A DNA stretch of 64,000 nt from Protonemura montana. Lineage: Eukaryota; Arthropoda; Insecta; Plecoptera; Nemouridae. Below, one piece after another: positions 48,690 through 60,555 of the stretch (the first letter of the stretch is position 1; every line of letters begins with the position of its first letter). The stretch is from assembly GCA_947568835.1 (NCBI GenBank), contig OX387604.1, positions 26,875,076 to 26,939,075 on the forward strand, written 5' to 3'. The position numbers were made by a program, and so were the translations under genes. The notes below the pieces were generated by a model that saw only the letters and a program-made list of their open reading frames with translations, had not been told where the DNA came from and made no database searches.

Positions 48690-49530
48690 CTTTACAACTA
48701 AAGGAAACTAGGACTGCCATCCTACAACTGAAGGAAACTAGGACTGTCATCCTACAACTGAAGGAAACTAGGACTGTCATCCTACAACTGAAGGAAACCA
48801 GGACTGTCATCCTACAACTGAAGGAAACTAGGACTGTCATCCTACAACTGAAGGAAACTAGGACTGTCATCCTACAACTGAAGGAAACTAGGACTGTCAT
48901 CCTACAACTAAAGGAAACTAGGACTGCCATCCTACAACTGAAGGAAACTAGGACTGTCATCCTACAACTGAAGGAAACTAGGACTGTCATCCTACAACTG
49001 AAGGAAACTAGGACTGTCATCCTACAACTGAAGGAAACTAGGACTGCCATCCTACAACTGAAGGAAACTAGGACTGCCATCCTACAACTGAAGGAAACTA
49101 GGACTGTCATCCTACAACTGAAGGAAACTAGGACTGTCATCCTACAACTGAAGGAAACTATGACTGTCATCCTACAACTGAAGGAAACTAGGACTGTCAT
49201 CCTACAACTGAAGGAAACTAGGACTGTCATCCTACAACTGAAGGAAACTAGGACTGCCATCCTACAACTGAAGGAAACTAGGACTGTCATCCTACAACTG
49301 AAGGAAACCAGGACTGCCATCCTACAACTGAAGGAAACTAGGACTGTCATCCTACAACTGAAGGAAACTAGGACTGCCATCCTACAACTGAAGGAAACTA
49401 GGACTGTCATCCTACAACTGAAGGAAACTAGGACTGCCATCCTACAACTGAAGGAAACTAGGACTGTCATCCTACAACTGAAGGAAACTAGGACTGCCAT
49501 CCTACAACTGAAGGAAACTAGGACTGTCAT
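48690..49530. repeat. 30-bp minisatellite, about 28 units
   Basis: The unit begins CCTACAACTGAAGGAAACTA and ends GGACTGTCAT or GGACTGCCAT. The two types are irregular on the left and strictly alternate from about 49231 onwards, a 60-bp dimeric repeat. A 295-codon minus-strand frame across it is a consequence of the 30-bp period. Confidence 0.97.
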
Positions 49531-49560
49531 CTATATTGACATGTATATTGAGGTAGTTTA

Positions 49561-49914
49561 TTGAACGGTTTGCCGTGTTGGAAACACCGGTTCTCGCTAG
49601 ATCACCGAAGTTAAGCAACACTTCGCTGAGTCAGGTATTAGATGGGTGACCATCATACACATGACCAGTTCTGTTCGGGAGAGAGGTTGGAAGGATGAAA
49701 GTTAGTACTGCAACTTCACTCGCCTTGCTTATCAACCTCTCGACAGCATGGATTTGTGGAGGAATCCTGTTGTTCGCGTTGTACCGTCCTTCGGAAGGGA
49801 CGTTAAGCCGGTGGTCCCCTTGGTCTTCGACAGGAGTAGGCTACGTGCCAGCACCGGGTTTCCCCTCCCTTCTAGGCTAGGTTAAGTTCGTCATCATCCT
49901 CATCATCATCCACT
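49561..49914 (+). mobile_element. 5S-headed SINE copy 8 (one promoter unit, 3' end lost)
   Basis: Head TTGAACGGTTTGCCGTGTTG, one unit, then body up to CATCATCATCCACT, where it switches directly into the AGCAAGGTGCCAT array. The CATTCACCGACG segment and tail are missing. Confidence 0.9.
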
Positions 49915-50908
49915 TGCCATAGCAAGGTGCCATAGCAAGGTGCCATAGCAAGATGCCATAGCAAGGTGGCATAGCAAGGTGCATAGCAAGGTGGCATAGC
50001 AAGGTGGCATAGCAAGGTGGCATAGCAAGGTGCCATAGCAAGGTGCCATAGCAAGGTGGCATAGCAAGGTGCCATAGCAAGGTGCATAGCAAGGTGCATA
50101 GCAAGGTGCATAGCAAGGTGCTATAGCAAGGTGCCATAGCAAGGTGGCATAGCAAGGTGCCATAGCAAGGTGCCATAGCAAGGTGCCATAGCAAGGTGGC
50201 ATAGCAAGGTGGCATAGCAAGGTGCTATAGCAAGGTGCCATAGCAAGGTGCCATAGCAAGGTGGCATAGCAAGGTGGCATAGCAAGGTGCATAGCAAGGT
50301 GGCATAGCAAGGTGCATAGCAAGGTGGCATAGCAAGGTGGCATAGCAAGGTCCATAGCAAGGTGGCATAGCAAGGTGGCATAGCAAGGTGCATAGCAAGG
50401 TGCCATAGCAAGGTGGCATAGCAAGGTGGCATAGCAAGGTGCCATAGCAAGGTGCCATAGCAAGGTGCATAGCAAGGTGCCATAGCAAGGTGCCATAGCA
50501 AGGTGCCATAGCAAGGTGCATAGCAAGGTGCATAGCAAGGTGGCATAGCAAGGATAGCAAGGTGCATAGCAAGGTGGCATAGCCAGGTGCATAGCAAGGT
50601 GCCATAGCAAGGTGCATAGCAAGGTGCCATAGCAAGGTGGCATAGCAAGGTGGCATAGCAAGGATAGCAAGGTGCATAGCAAGGTGGCATAGCCAGGTGG
50701 CATAGCAAGGTGCCATAGCAAGGTGCCATAGCAAGGTGCATAGCAAGGTGCTATAGCAAGGTGCCATAGCAAGGTGCCATAGCAAGGTGCCATAGCAAGG
50801 TGGCATAGCAAGGTGCCATAGCAAGGTGCCATAGCCAGGTGCTATAGCAAGGTGCCATAGCAAGGTGCCATAGCAAGGTGCCATAGCCAGGTGCCATAGC
50901 AAGGTGCT
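49915..50908. repeat. 11-13-bp minisatellite (ATAGCAAGGTGCC), about 80 units
   Basis: Units ATAGCAAGGTGCC, ATAGCAAGGTGGC and the shorter ATAGCAAGGTGC, with occasional AGCCAGG and AAGGATAGCAAGG variants. A block containing AAGGATAGCAAGGTGC recurs at about 50552 and 50662. Unit lengths vary, so minus-strand open frames of several hundred codons are by-products. Confidence 0.96.
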
Positions 50909-51039
50909 ATTTTGTTGGGATTTCTTGAGGGAATTGTTTTGCCCAAACGTGACTTGTTGATGATCACCAGTTGAGGTGTAATCGAGTTTGTCGCTTTAAG
51001 ACGTGAACTATTAACTGCATTGTGGCGTGGCAAGGAAAT

Positions 51040-51090
51040 TGAGGGGGGGTCAGGGGGGATCAGGGGGGGTCAGGGGGGGTCAGGGGGGCT
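51040..51090. repeat. (GGGGGGTCA)n short repeat
   Basis: Five or six copies of GGGGGGTCAG or GGGGGGATCA. A (CCCCA)n tract follows at 51138-51165. Confidence 0.9.
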
Positions 51091-51274
51091 GGTCGATACT
51101 GTCCGTGCTACCACGGTGCAAATCTAGCTCCCACCTCCCACCCCACCCCACCCCACCCCACCCCAACCCAACCCAACCACCAGCACGCACGATCGACAAG
51201 GTCACGACAGCGAGTAAACATTACAAGTTATTTTCTTACTTCAAGGCTAGAGAATAATATCGGTGAAAAAAAAT

Positions 51275-51390
51275 AAGCAAAGTAAGCAACATAAGCAATG
51301 TAAGCAATGTAAGCAATGTAAGCAAAGTAAGCAATGTAAGCAAAGTAAGCAATGTAAGCAATGTAAGCAATGTGAGCAATGTAAGCAACA
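51275..51390. repeat. 9-bp repeat (GTAAGCAAT)
   Basis: About thirteen copies of GTAAGCAAT, GTAAGCAAA and GTGAGCAAT. Confidence 0.93.
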
Positions 51391-51511
51391 TCTGGATCTG
51401 TTTGGTTTTTGTTGCTTCCTGGCGCTTTTTTTTGTGTGAATATTTGAAGCAAGTCGTAGAAAAGTTAATCTGCTCGAAATATTTGCTTACACTTGTTCAC
51501 GCTTCGCAATC

Positions 51512-51530
51512 CATCCCCCCCCCCCCCCCT
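51512..51530. repeat. Poly(C) tract
   Basis: An uninterrupted C run preceding TGCCC. Confidence 0.85.
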
Positions 51531-51763
51531 GCCCTTTAGCGCCCCGCCCCCAATGCGGCGTACTTCACCATTGTTTTACGAGTGCATGGGTGAGATGTTC
51601 ATGCATTTTCCATGCTTCTTGGTTTTTCCAAGCAAACCACGAACCCCCTCCCCTCCCCTCTCTACCCCCTCTCCCCCCCACCCATCCGTCTTTGTGAAAC
51701 GCGCCAAACATTTCTAAAGAGTGGATTTCTACTCGGCCGGATTTATCGCGGTTTTTGACAAAG

Positions 51764-52110
51764 TGAGCCGATACTCACCTGCAGGTGCCGATACTCACCT
51801 GCAGGTGCCGATATTCGCCTGCAGGTGCTGATATTCACCTGCAGGTGCTGATACTCACCTGCAGGTGCCGATACTCACCTGCAGGTGCCGATATTTACCT
51901 GCAGGTGCCGATATTCACATGCAGGTGCCGATATCCACCTGCAGGACCGATACTCACCTTCAGGAGCCGATAGTCACCTGCAGGTGCCGATATTCACCTG
52001 CAGGTGCTGATATTCACCTACAGGTGCTGATATATACCCGCCAGATGCCAATATTTACCCACCAGGTGGAAAATTTACCCACCAGGTGCAAAATTTACCC
52101 ACCAGGTGCT
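51764..52110. repeat. 20-bp minisatellite built on the palindrome CACCTGCAGGTG
   Basis: Unit GCCGATACTCACCTGCAGGT, about 17 copies, degenerating to the right into CCCACCAGGTG. About seven units keep the perfect 12-bp palindrome, which contains the E-boxes CACCTG and CAGGTG. Confidence 0.95.
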
Positions 52111-52791
52111 GATCTGAATCTAATGACGCCAGTTTGTGTGTAAATTGGGTCGTGTTTTATATATTTCTGTATATTTCTCTTCGAAGCGTAAAATGGGAGC
52201 TTTTTTAAAACTTTCGTGTTTTACTCTGAAGAAAATTCGACTCAGATATTGATTTTCTTGGTCGTTTCGCCGGCTGTTTTCCGTCGCACACGAGGTGCAC
52301 GAGCTTAGGTTCGATATTTCGGTGGAAGTTCACGCAAAACTGCCCCCCCCCCCCTCTCTTTTCAAGCTTTCAAACCACGTGACCTGATGCCCACCCTCCT
52401 TGCAACCACCTCACCACAAACTCAATATTTACACAATTTCCATTCGTTCAATATCGATCTCGATCAGCCAATAGCATCAGGGATAATCTTGCCAGACAAA
52501 TTCTTGTTTTATAATTCTTCATTTTGATAGTCACATCTGATAATCTGAGAAACTGGTGAAATGTTTGTAAAATTTGTGAAATTATTCTTGTAAAATAATC
52601 CCTATGTTCATGTTCTAATGTTCTAAAAGCAATAAGAGTTTTAGATCTTCACAGAACTTTTTTTCAAAAGCTAGTTCATTGTCAGTGGAATTGATCGGAG
52701 TGGATTGACTTTCCTAGTTTTCTCCTGGCTGCAGTTTTAAATACCTTGGTCCATTGTTGGCTCCCAAATCCCAGCTGCAAGGCATATTCTT

Positions 52792-53002
52792 CTTGTACCG
52801 TCCTTCGGAAGGGATGTTAAGCCGGTGGTCCCCTTGGTCTTCGACAGGAGTAGGCTACGTACCGGCATCGGGTTTCCCCTACCTTCTAGGCTAGGTTAGG
52901 TTCATCATCATCATCCACTCATTCACCGACGCCATTAGACCAGTGCCGCATGGCCAGATGTCAAAACAGTGCGTCGTTAAACACAACAAATAATAATAAT
53001 AA
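52792..53002 (+). mobile_element. 5S-headed SINE copy 9 (5'-truncated, no promoter unit)
   Basis: Only the 3' body from TTGTACCGTCCTTCGGAAGG to the ACACAACAAATAATAATAAT tail. It is followed by AACCAAGCAACGCTGGT, which also follows copy 10. Confidence 0.88.
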
Positions 53003-53061
53003 CCAAGCAACGCTGGTGCAGTCCTAGTGTTGATATCTTATACCATGACACCAAGCAACGA

Positions 53062-53773
53062 CCGAACGGTTTGCCGTGTTGGAAACACCGGTTCTAGTTA
53101 GATCACTGAAGTTAAGAAACACTGCGCTGAGTCAGGTATTGAATGGGTGACCATCATACACATGACCAGTTCTGTTCGAGAGAGAGGTTGGAGGGATGAA
53201 AGTTAAGCATCACTGCGCTGGGTCAGGTATTGAATGGGTGGCCATCATACACATGACGAGTTCTGTTCGGGAGAGAGGTTGGAGGGATGAAAGTTAAGCA
53301 ACACTGCGCTGGGTCAGGTATTGAATGGGTGGCTATCATACACATGACCAGTTCTGTTCGGGAGAGAGGTTGGAGGCATGGAAGTTAAGCAACACTGCGC
53401 TGGGTCAGGTATTAGATGGTTGACCATCATACACATGACCAGTTCTGTTCGGGAGAGAGGTTGGAGGGATGAAAGTTAGTACAGCAACTTCACTCGCCTT
53501 GCTTATCAACCTCTTGACAGCATGGATTTGTGGAGGAATCCTGTTGTTCGCGTTGTACCGTTCTTCGGAAGGGACGTTAAGCCGGTGGTCTCCTTGGTCT
53601 TCGACTGGAGTAGGCTACGTGCCGGCACCGGGTTTCCCCTCCTCCCTTCTAGGCTAGGTTAGGTTCATCCTCATCATCATCCACTCATTCACCGACGCCA
53701 TTAGACCAGTGCCGCATGACCAGATGTCAAAACAGTGCTAAGTTAAACACCACAAATAATAATAATAATAATA
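53062..53773 (+). mobile_element. 5S-headed SINE copy 10 (four promoter units)
   Basis: Head CCGAACGGTTTGCCGTGTTG, then four 91-bp units (GTTAAG at 53112, 53203, 53295 and 53385), body and (AAT)n tail. Confidence 0.92.
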
Positions 53774-53805
53774 ACCAAGCAACGCTGGTTTAGTCCTGGT
53801 GCTGA

Positions 53806-53823
53806 TACCCCCCCCCCCCCCCC
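53806..53823. repeat. Poly(C) tract
   Basis: A C run following GCTGATA. Confidence 0.85.
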
Positions 53824-54149
53824 TCCGTTGCTTGTCGGCGTCCATTTTGTAGTTAAGCTAAATTTCAAATTGCGACAAAAGATCAATTCGTACAAAAAGT
53901 CTGATTCCTCACATAAAAGCCAATGAGGCTTTGAGGGAAAAATTAATCCGCTAATTTTGTGAAGAACTCGTCTTATTCTTTTTATCCAACAAGGAATCGT
54001 TACTAAAATGTGAAATGTACAGAATAGAGATAATATTTCCACTAATTTGATACACGCGTCCTCAATTTAGATTCGGAATTTCGGATTTACACAATTCAAT
54101 TGAAAGTCCAATGGAACGTGTGATCGGTCCAAATCAACTGCCCATTGTC

Positions 54150-54203
54150 AGGTGCATTCAGGATCATTGCAGTGCATTCAGGTGCATTCAGGTGCATTTG
54201 GAT
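54150..54203. repeat. 10-bp short repeat (GTGCATTCAG)
   Basis: Four copies, partly spaced. Confidence 0.8.
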
Positions 54204-54392
54204 GCAGTTGAATGATGCTACGCGGTGACGTAGAGTAATCAGAGAATTGGGTCAGAAATGCATTCCAGCTCATTTGCTGGCCAACATTGCAGGAAATCAA
54301 TTACCTGATGCGTTCCATTAATGCAAAGCACGTGCCAATGATGGAACCAATCTGGCCAGAGTGAAAAGCCATTAATTAATAATAATTATAAT

Positions 54393-54800
54393 AACAAAAA
54401 CTATTTCAACTGGGTTTTGAATGCTAAAGTAAAGAACAACTAAATTTCCCGACGTTTCGTAACTTGTACCTGTTACTTCTTCAAGGGTTAGAGCAGTCCT
54501 GACAATTTTCCAATAACAAAAGAACCACACAAAATTATAACCAAGTTCAAGCTTCCTAAATGCATCTAAATAAAATAATAATAACAATTTTGACCCAAAT
54601 TATTTTATTTAGATGTATTTAGGATACTTGAACTAGGTGGAAAATTATCAGGACTGCTCTTACCCTTGAAGAAGTAACAGGTACAAGTTACAAAACGTTG
54701 GGAAATTTAGTTGTTCTTCACTAAGCATTCAAAACCTAGTTGAAATAGTTTTTGTTAAAACTAGTGCTAAATTTACATCAAGTAGACATGAGTCTAAAAA
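54393..54800. mobile_element. Inverted pair of the hammerhead-like dispersed element
   Basis: The left arm (54393 to about 54580) and the right arm (about 54597-54800) are reverse complements with scattered differences. The right arm is longer and includes the outer end CATCAAGTAGACATGAGTCT. On the minus strand the left arm reads GTAAC, AGGTACAA, GTTACGAAACGTCGGG, preceded by TTGAAGA. This is a full 5-bp stem and intact GAAAC, but U in place of the first core C. Confidence 0.65.
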
Positions 54801-55671
54801 CAATAATGATGATAATTAGTTTCTTCTACTTATTTGCCAGCTAAGCGTCAATAGAGTAAAATCATTTCTCTATCAGTTATTTTTTCAACATATTTAAAAA
54901 CAGCAAGTTCTTTAATTTTAGAGCTTTTCTTCAGGTTCTAAGGTAAAACATTCCATAGTTTGTGTCCCATTCTCAGAAGTTTTTCTCTGTATATTTAAGA
55001 TTGGTCTGGTGCTTCTCAACTCTTCTGTTCTTTCCTCTCTTCGTGGGATTGTCGTAAAACACATAGAAAATCAAGGTACAATTTAAGGATGAAAAGTTGA
55101 GAGAGAAGAGAAAGAATGGGATGGGGGAGGTACCGTGCTGCATTGGAGCGGAGAACGAGACCAACACTCGGTGATTATTTTCCCGGAACAACGATCATAA
55201 AGAGAAAACTTCTCCCGGAGGAAAATTGCTTTTCTTTTATTTTCCTTTAAATGGGGACTAGCAATTTTGTAAAGCTACGCTGCGTTTTGTATATCAATAG
55301 CGAATTAAAAGAGATTCTAGCAAGGCTTCCTGCTCGGAGTTTTTACTTCTGATAAACGGCATAATCAGTGGCCACAATCTGTTATTTCAAATTTTGATAA
55401 CAATTATTCTCTGTGTGTTTGGATGGATTTAAAATAGCCGCGAGCCTCGTAGGAAAGTGGCCCTTCATGAAAGCGACATCAAAACAGTTCGTGAGTTTCT
55501 ACGCTCACATTATATTATTGACATTTTCCATTTCCTTGCTCGGTATTTTTGTCGGTGTAGACAACGCTGCGTAATTTCTTTACACACGCAACTGCGAGCT
55601 GGAGGCGAAGCATTGCGTGCATCCACGCACGTCTGCCGTCCAGACATCGAGACAATTTCAAAACTTAATAC

Positions 55672-56258
55672 AAGCCAAGCACAAGGCAAGCACAAGCCAA
55701 GCGCAAGCCAAACACAAGCCAAGCCAAGCACAAGCACAAGCACAAGCCAAGCACAAGCCAAGCACAAGCCAAGCACAAGCACAAGCACAAGCACAAGCCA
55801 AGCACAAGCCAAGCACAAGCCAAGCCAAGCACAAGCACAAGCCAAGCACAAGCAGAGCACAAGCCAAGCACAAGCCAAGCCAAGCACAAGCCAAGCACAA
55901 GCACAAGCACAAGCCAAGCACAAGCCAAGCACAAGCCAAGCCAAGCACAAGCACAAGCACAAGCCAAGCGCAAGCCAAGCACAGCACAGCACAGCACAAG
56001 CACAAGCACAAGCACAAGCACAGCACAAGCCAAGCACAAGCCAAGCCAAGCCAAGCACAAGCCAAGCACAAGCCAAGCACAAGCCAAGCCAAGCACAGCA
56101 CAAGCACAAGCACAAGCACAGCACAAGCCAAGCACAAGCCAAGCACAAGCCAAGCACAAGCACAAGCACAGCACAAGCACAAGCACAAGCCAAGCCCAGC
56201 ACAAACACAAACACAAGCACAAGCCCAGCACAAGCACAAGCCAAGCACAAGCCCAGCA
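55672..56258. repeat. (CAAGCA/CAAGC) low-complexity minisatellite
   Basis: Irregular mixture of ACAAGC, CAAGCC and AGCACAGC. All six frames tend to be open, spelling KHKPSTSQA on plus and LVLGLCLACA on minus. I do not treat any of these as genes. Confidence 0.95.
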
Positions 56259-56261
56259 CGA

Positions 56262-56309
56262 CTACCACTCGACTATCACTCGACTATCACTCGACTATCA
56301 CTCGATTAT
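56262..56309. repeat. 11-bp repeat (GACTATCACTC), four copies
   Basis: CGACTATCACTCGACTATCA run. Confidence 0.9.
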
Positions 56310-58221
56310 TAAGGTGATATTCGTTCCAAGCCCACGAAAGCTACAAACACACAATGCGTGTAAATGAACTGGAGATTATTTTCCTCCAACTTTGCAAGGT
56401 TTATTACTATTCTATGTTCGGTGGCCGTTTTACTGTCTTGCGCTTCTCAATCAGGTGACTTGTAAGATCTTGATAGATCTTGATAGATGGTGAGCTACTC
56501 GAAGAAAGTGCACCGATTTCCTAATTCACGGATTATGTTTCGCACAACGAACACAATGAACAAATGAAGTTTTTAATTTAATCTGGATTAAGTTAATCCT
56601 AGCTTTCATCGTTGCTTTATTCGGGGTTTGTTTTATGAAAATGTCTTTTCTTTTTAGCTGATAATACTTCTCCAGTTTCTTTTCACAAAAAACGTCTTCC
56701 AATCGCAATTGTCGACATTACTTGGATAAAGAAAAACACGGAAGAAAATCCTCGTTGTTCGAGTTTAGCCAGTAATTGCACTGGGCTGTAATTTCTGACA
56801 GTGGCGCTATCTCTTGTTTGTGGTACTAATGTTTGTGCCGTCGAACCAACATGTCTCCCTAATACGGCACAACCATCTGATGATAAAGTTAATTATTCAC
56901 CTGCAAGCATTTACATATCAATACCATACATGAAACATTGAGGCTGAACCAGGAAATCAATATGCATATCATGGTCATGATATGGTTTTGCACCCCAAAA
57001 AGGTTGTCGCCTAGAAAGGTATATATTGCGTGCTTCAAAATTTCGATTTACCAAACGTCAAAGCATATCCCATGTTCCTCGACAATATTTGAAAACTCGC
57101 TCGAATTCGAACTCATTTTAACGGTCATTTCAACTGTAGTCGCCAGCCTGGCGCCCTCATGCAGGCAAACAATTAACTAAGTTACTTTTTTTTGAACGCT
57201 TCTCTTTCAGGGCATTGTACTTTCAGTTTAAATAATTTAACTGTGCCCACCCCCTAGCCTCGTTGTCCAGTTCGGTGTCGTTTTCCCTGGAAGCAGCGTC
57301 GTGCATGAGGAATAAAGGCGTGGCAAGTGATTGCGTACAGCGCAACGCGACTGACTTGCGTGGTAACCATGACAACCCACGGACACACAAGGGTTAATCG
57401 TGATTTCCATGTAGCCTGTTGCATGACTTAGGTTGCGTCTGTTTTTTTTCTATTTATTATTTATGAAAATGAAAGGGTGAATTTGAAGGCGGTGAAATGA
57501 TAGTGGTTCCAGTCCCAGCTTTGCTGGGTCTGTCATATGGATTGTAGATGGAAATTGGGAGCAACGTTTGTTTATGGTCGATGGTTTTGGGATGAGAGGC
57601 AGATCGATCGAAACCTACAAACACATTTGTTGTTCTTTTTGTCTTTAATACAAAATTGAGTGAATTTTCAAGTCCTGCTCGGATATATATTCACGATTTC
57701 CTAGTTTTCTATGCGGTCCATCATCTTAATGAATTCTACAAAGCGAGTTACCGAGATAACGAGGTACCTGCGAATCCAGGTCAAACGATCGCTACGGCAC
57801 AGTGCAGCTGGGTACGGGACGCAACGGGAAGCAACGGGGCTAGCGCTGCCACAACCACATCCAGCATCCGAGCTCAGTTCTCCATCCCTGCATCCCTGTA
57901 TCCCTGATCCCTTCCGCAACCCACTGCAACAAACTCGCCCAAAAACTCGCCCAAAAACCCGCACCCCAGTTTCAATTCGACCCATTCCTATATAGAATTA
58001 GATAGATTTGTCTATTTGCTAGAAAGTTGACGCTTCGGCTTCTGCTGGCATCATCCGTAATTCAACATATTTTCCCCACTTTTCCCTCGTGCGATCTTTC
58101 CCATAAGAGTATACGTGTTTCAAATCCCAATCATTGGGATTCGCGCGTGACGTTCCCTAGTAACGTGCGTCCGTCCCTTGAGCTTGCAGTGTGAGTTTTC
58201 ACCTTCCCACCCGAGCTCTGA
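56310..58221. other. Unique sequence, nothing firmly recognised
   Basis: Several open frames of 60-94 codons, none with a recognisable family or matching splice sites. Confidence 0.4.
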
Positions 58222-58262
58222 GCGGTATCACACGGTATCACGCGGTATCACGCGGTATCATG
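58222..58262. repeat. 10-bp repeat (GGTATCACRC), four copies
   Basis: GGTATCACACGGTATCACGC run. Confidence 0.88.
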
Positions 58263-59733
58263 CTACGTCAAAACTGTTGATGGTGGATTGTTTAAGAGAA
58301 GCGATCGATATAATCCACCCACCGGGCCAGCGAGCAGCCTATAACCCCGGGGCTGCCCTGTTTTCCCACTTTTCCTTCCCAGTTTTCCTTCCCTGCGGCC
58401 TACCGCCCCAAAAACACACTTTGCCAATTTCGCAAAGCATCATTCTGCATTGTGACCCTTTGCTAGCTGCCGGTGAATGAGTACGCTTGCATTTCGGTAA
58501 GAGCTCCAGGGAGTGAGGGAGCGGGGTTCGGGACGGGGTGCGGACGGGTCCTGTGTTTTGCTGGGCCGAATGGAGGACGCACAGAACTGTGCCAACTCGA
58601 TGGTTAGCTATCGATCGGTGCGTATGCTTGGGGAAATGGTGCGTAGGAGCGACGATCATGCGTGGACCGACCCTCCGATACTTGCCTCGCCAGAGTTCAG
58701 CTCGGTGAATTCTTTTACAATATCTCGGTTCGATTCTCGGTGAGAAGGAATTAAGATGGGACCGCGTTGTTGTTGTTTGCATCTGAGCTGATGCTATGTT
58801 CGACATGACAGTTCTGATCTCCGGGACAGTCATAATATTGACTGTTTGCATTCTGCATTCCGATCAACAGGAGGTCTATTATTGGTGACGCGAGCCGCCT
58901 CTTCGTGGCTTCGAGCAGCGCTAACTTTAGGATGGAATAAATCATAATTAATATTTGCGGTTCTGGAAGGTCTATCCTTAATTAGCGATATTAATTCTAA
59001 TAACTATAGCGGATCCACAAGGAACGAGCAAAGGTTACACTGCTCTCCACGAAATATCACCTCAATGCAATCTGTTTTCCTATTTTCTTCTCATGATTAT
59101 TTTTGCAAAACATCCTGATTTTCAGGAGCGCTAGATTTTAGGTTTCTAGTTTAATTGGATGCCATTTCTGGACCCTGAAAATGTGGGTCTGCCCTCATGG
59201 TTGCCGCGACCATTCGTCAAGTCCAGTCGGGCGCTTGGGGCGGAATAATATTTTGGAACGCGCCCAAAATAATCCGTGGGGTGCAGGAAACCCTGATTTC
59301 CTCTCACATCGACAATATCGCGAATTATTAAATATCAGAGTTGGTCACAGGTCCGACCGTCTGTCATCTATTTGACAATTCTTTGACAGATCTCCGATTA
59401 TTTAATAACATTGGGACATCCATGATAAAATGTCTCAACTCTCAAGGATTTCCTTCTGACATACGCTTTATTTCGAAAGATTGTAGCTACAGATAAACAA
59501 AAAATGCACAAAATAATTACCATCCTAATGATAGTTTGCCCAAAGAACGCGCTATTTTGCATGTTTTCTCGACTTCTAGAACTTTCGTTAAGTCAAACAG
59601 AAGTTCCCAACTTGACTTTTAAGTTTTGTGTACAATACGCGTTAGTCGGACCTCGAAGCTTTTAGAATATGTCACCTCAGACTCCAATACTCAACTTGAA
59701 GTTCATCATTCGAGCCACTAGCAACCTGTGTTA

Positions 59734-59788
59734 GGCCAAATTCAAGTCAAATTCAAGTCAAATTCAAGCCAAATTCAAGCCAAATTAC
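59734..59788. repeat. 11-bp repeat (AAATTCAAGTC), five copies
   Basis: CAAATTCAAGTC and CAAATTCAAGCC units. Confidence 0.9.
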
Positions 59789-59893
59789 TAAAATGATAAA
59801 ATACTAAACATTGAGTTTTCTAGAAAAACTGAGGAACAATTGTATACAACTGGGTTTATTTCTGAAACAGTGAAATGATTTTTGTTCCTCCTG

Positions 59894-59942
59894 ACCGCTT
59901 CTGGCACTTCTGGCACTTCTGCCACTTCTGGCACTTCTGGCC
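59894..59942. repeat. 9/10-bp repeat (TCTGGCACT)
   Basis: Five copies of CTTCTGGCA or CTTCTGCCA. Confidence 0.85.
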
Positions 59943-60555
59943 AGGCTATGACTTGTTCAAACCCTTGAATTCCAGCTCCACACTTGGAACAAATTGCTAA
60001 ACATTCCATGCGATCTCTTGACAAATTGTTGTGATGTATCCGGTTCGCTCTGCCAATAAGACATGTTGTTGACTTCGTAAACATCTTATCCCACAAGCCC
60101 AAGGAGTATTTGTAGTGTATTACATTGGCCACACATCCCTGACTTCGCAGCCCAAGGGAGACTACTAGTCTTACAGGCTTTGCAGATCTTCTTCCAGATA
60201 AAAGTAGGATCTAAGACATTGTGTTTATCCCCCTCAGCAACACATAGTCCATTACTTGAAAGAAATGCATTCATTAGCTCAACTTCAAACACACTACACG
60301 ACAGGAGCGATCTTTTAATCAACTTCAATTAGTGCTACTTACCAGAACTGATTTCATAATTCCCATGGCGTGGCTCAGGCTCATGGACTAACATGGAAAG
60401 ATTTTTATTAACATTCATTGCCGGGTGAAATGATTCACGGAAATATCTTCTTCACGATTAGTCCAATTAAGTCGATAATTGCCCCCAAAAAAATCTTCGC
60501 TTTTATCTTTGACTTGTGATTTTTGAGACTTAAAATTGTTCGCGACGTTTTCATG

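Noticed and set aside
48690-49530. Regular 30-bp (and 41-bp at 32975) repeats as CRISPR arrays
   Set aside because: Units are contiguous with no unique spacers, and the genome is eukaryotic.
47824-50902. Long frames in the 9-bp, 30-bp and 11-13-bp arrays
   Set aside because: Frames follow repeat periodicity, overlap each other and have no non-repeat domain.
55457-56317. Frames of 190-286 codons on both strands over the CAAGCA array
   Set aside because: Low-complexity sequence open in nearly all frames.
59788-60328. Minus-strand Cys-rich frames (KACK, CGQC, CSKCGAG) as a zinc-binding gene
   Set aside because: Two frames meet only through a frameshift, part of the second is a short repeat (EVPEVAEVPEVPEA), and I recognise no family; possibly an old coding relic but not supportable.
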